Positions 61,934 to 64,000 of a DNA stretch of 64,000 nt are shown piece by piece. Both the position numbers and the translations under genes were made by a program. Under the pieces are notes generated by a model that did no database searches, was not told the origin of the DNA, and worked only from the letters and a program-made list of their open reading frames with translations. Each line of letters opens with the position of its first letter. The first letter of the stretch is position 1. The stretch lies in assembly GCA_021307315.1 (NCBI GenBank), contig JAJSPD010000004.1, positions 1,054,001 through 1,118,000 of the forward strand, read 5' to 3'. This stretch comes from Bisporella sp. PMI_857 (Eukaryota > Ascomycota > Leotiomycetes > Helotiales > Helotiaceae).

Positions 61934-62366
61934 TACGCATGATTTAGCGAGGCGTTGGGGCCATGAAGTTGTGTTACTATAATCAATGGATGAATGTATA
62001 ATGCTATCACTTTTGTAATCTGATTTGAGACGTACCCTCAGATTTGCTATCAAATATGTATAATGTGCTACGGTATAGAACTCAATTCTCCATAATAAAG
62101 AAGTCCAACTTTGTAATTCGTAGACATACCTTTAGGGATGTTTATCCCAACTATATTAGGAGCCATTCATGACCAGCCCTGCCCTGATAATTAGGCAATA
62201 GGCACACTTGAATTGCTATTACTAACACTCCTGCCCCACTTACCCCACCACAAACCAAAGACCTCACCCAAAAAGGGTCAGCCAAAATACTCAGTCCCCA
62301 CGACAGAGGTATCGAATATCATCTCGTTGAAAGTCTATAGAGGAAACACTAATATTGGTCGTCAAT
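61934..62366. other. Intergenic
   Basis: 433 bp between VPS27 and HBS1 on the same strand. It contains the VPS27 3' UTR and the HBS1 promoter. Confidence 0.5.
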
Positions 62367-64000
62367 ATGTCGCGTCATAGGTTGGTGAAGAACCTGGATC
62401 TTGAGAATGAGCTAGATGCCTTCGACGGCGGGGAAGACTATGATGACGATGACGTTGGGCAAGGTATGCATTTGCTTGAGCGTGTTGTAAGACTGAGATT
62501 GTTCATAATTATCCAGATATCAGCGAAGAAGACAAAGGTTAGTATCACCGCTACGCAAAACAGACCTTGCCTGATAGTGCCACAGAAAGTCTACGGCAGG
62601 GAACAATACAAGTCCGTGAGGTATTGGGAGACACGATGAATATCACAGAGGCACAGATCCACGAAGCTTTATGGCACTACTATTACGATATCGATAAGAC
62701 GGTAGGGTATCTATTGAATATTCTGGAGTCGAAGGCCAAAAAGGAGCAGAAGAAGGCTGCTAGTAAGAAGAAAACTACAGGTGGGTTTGTCTTTCTCAAG
62801 AATTTCCAGTTACAAGACTGGATTTATGATGCTGGCTAGTCAAATGCCACCTATTGGCTGGAGGTGCGTTATTTATCTTAATCTCGTCCGCGCTTCATTG
62901 TTTTGCAGTCTAGAGCTAACATATGGCAGATCGAATGGCGATGGTTGGGGTACATCATGGTTCGTTTCTGTTCGCAAACTTTTTCAAGGACACCCCATGG
63001 CTTAACATTCCTCTTGAGCGATGCTCTGTCCTCATTCCACCATCACATCCAAAAGTAGGATTGCTAGGAGGCTCTTCTGGTGGTGCACCGAAAGTCTCGA
63101 AACTGCAAGCTCTGGCAGCGGCACGGAAGAAGAAGGCACAAGAGCAAAGAACTCCTGGACAGAAGCCGGGAGCGGGATTAGGGTTGGAAGAGCCGATGAA
63201 AGAGCTCCACATAGCCAAAGAGCAGCACAAATCAGAACCCGCCAAAAATGCGCTAGAGTCCAGCCCAGGATCTAAACAACAGTCAAGAAGTCTCCCGCTG
63301 CGAAAGAGAAAAGATTCAAATCCTCATGAAAAAGCACTCAAAGCCCCGCCTATAGAACACGAACATGAAGAGCAGGAACCAAATATCCAAGTCCCAAGCA
63401 CACCAGTCGATCAGGCAGAGCCATCCGCATTCGCCAACACCATGTTCAGCTCCATCGACCGGCCACATTCAAGCACAGCCAATCTGTTTACGCTACCATA
63501 TGTTGCAACTATATCTACTACAGCCACTAACCCTTTCGCAGGACCTAGTCCTGATGATGTCGTGTTTGCTGCACAGTCGAAAGGTTCGACAAGACCTGTC
63601 AGGCCGAAGAATTAAGACTAATTGTATATCAGCCAGTAAGAAGGGAGGCAAAGGTCCTCCAAAAACCAATGGGGAGAAGAAAGCAGACCAGATTGCGAAT
63701 GGAGTGGACGCATTGAAGCTGGAAGATACTCCAAGAGCAACAAGCAAAAATTTAGAAGTTTTGAAAGAGTATGAAAAACTACAGAAGAAAAATGAGGCAA
63801 ACTTCGTGGTCATCGGTACATATATTGCACTTTTTCGGTGACATAAATTAACACGAAACAGGACATGTTGATGCCGGCAAAAGCACCATGATGGGGCGCT
63901 TGCTATACGACCTGAATATTGTCGACCAGCGAACTCTTGACCGTTATCGCAAAGACGCCGAGAAACTAGGCAAATCATCCTTTGCGCTTGCGTGGGTGCT
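62367..64000 (+). CDS. HBS1: Hbs1 translational GTPase, 5' part (cut by window end)
   Basis: Pairs with Dom34/Pelota to rescue stalled ribosomes. Exons read: 62367-62463, 62517-62537 (a 21-nt microexon), 62586-62780, a large exon from about 62929 to 63583, 63633-63815, and 63862 to the window end. The N-terminal domain shows [13 protein letters not shown] and [19 protein letters not shown]. The middle shows [19 protein letters not shown]-like sequence, [17 protein letters not shown] and [11 protein letters not shown]. The G domain begins [22 protein letters not shown], with the P-loop split by an intron. The stretch 62781-62930 offers several acceptors, so the join there is uncertain and may be alternatively spliced. 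Confidence 0.88.

Overview
The window comes from a filamentous ascomycete (Pezizomycotina). Genes carry 1-6 short introns (about 45-140 bp) with GTANGT-like donors and CTAAC/CTGAC branch sites. There is an intron-split Zn(II)2Cys6 regulator, an AA9 lytic polysaccharide monooxygenase with a fungal CBM1, and a Tc1-type transposon whose only disabling changes are TAG stops of the kind made by repeat-induced point mutation. A Leotiomycetes-like fungus is my guess and is not proven. About 24 protein genes are supported, most of them rebuilt exon by exon. I found no tRNA, rRNA or CRISPR.

Layout. 0.3-7.1 kb: a GPI-anchored X325/BIM1-like copper protein, peroxisomal malate synthase, and a flavin oxidoreductase. 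7.4-15.2 kb: a compact housekeeping block with MRE11 head-to-head with mitochondrial uS19 (RSM19), a GNAT acetyltransferase, and TAF10 head-to-head with PRP43. 15.2-21.7 kb: gene-poor, holding only a small conserved-looking cysteine protein. 21.7-29.4 kb: a large low-complexity protein with an N-terminal eIF4E-binding-like motif, and an NRC-2/Fpk1-type AGC kinase with upstream ORFs. 30.0-39.7 kb: SHE4/UNC-45 myosin chaperone head-to-head with TFB4 (TFIIH), then a taspase-like threonine hydrolase head-to-head with ARP3. 40.3-50.5 kb: an accessory-looking stretch with a Zn2Cys6 factor, a PNPOx/FNR fusion oxidoreductase, the decayed Tc1 element, a small membrane protein and a YeeE/YedE-type sulfur transporter. 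52.0-53.3 kb: AA9-CBM1. 55.2-64.0 kb: a DOA4-like deubiquitinase head-to-head with VPS27, then the 5' part of HBS1, cut by the window end.

Functional links. DOA4 and VPS27 act in the same endosomal ubiquitin-sorting step and share one intergenic promoter. MRE11, TAF10, TFB4 and PRP43 are unrelated core nuclear genes. ARP3 and SHE4 both serve the actin/myosin cytoskeleton. Two genes (malate synthase and AA9) put a C-terminal targeting or binding module on a tiny last exon whose preceding intron, if retained, creates an immediate stop codon. That is the most testable regulatory idea in the window. Intergenic gaps of 1-3.4 kb separate the accessory genes. Apart from simple repeats they show no coding or repeat structure that I can support by reading.
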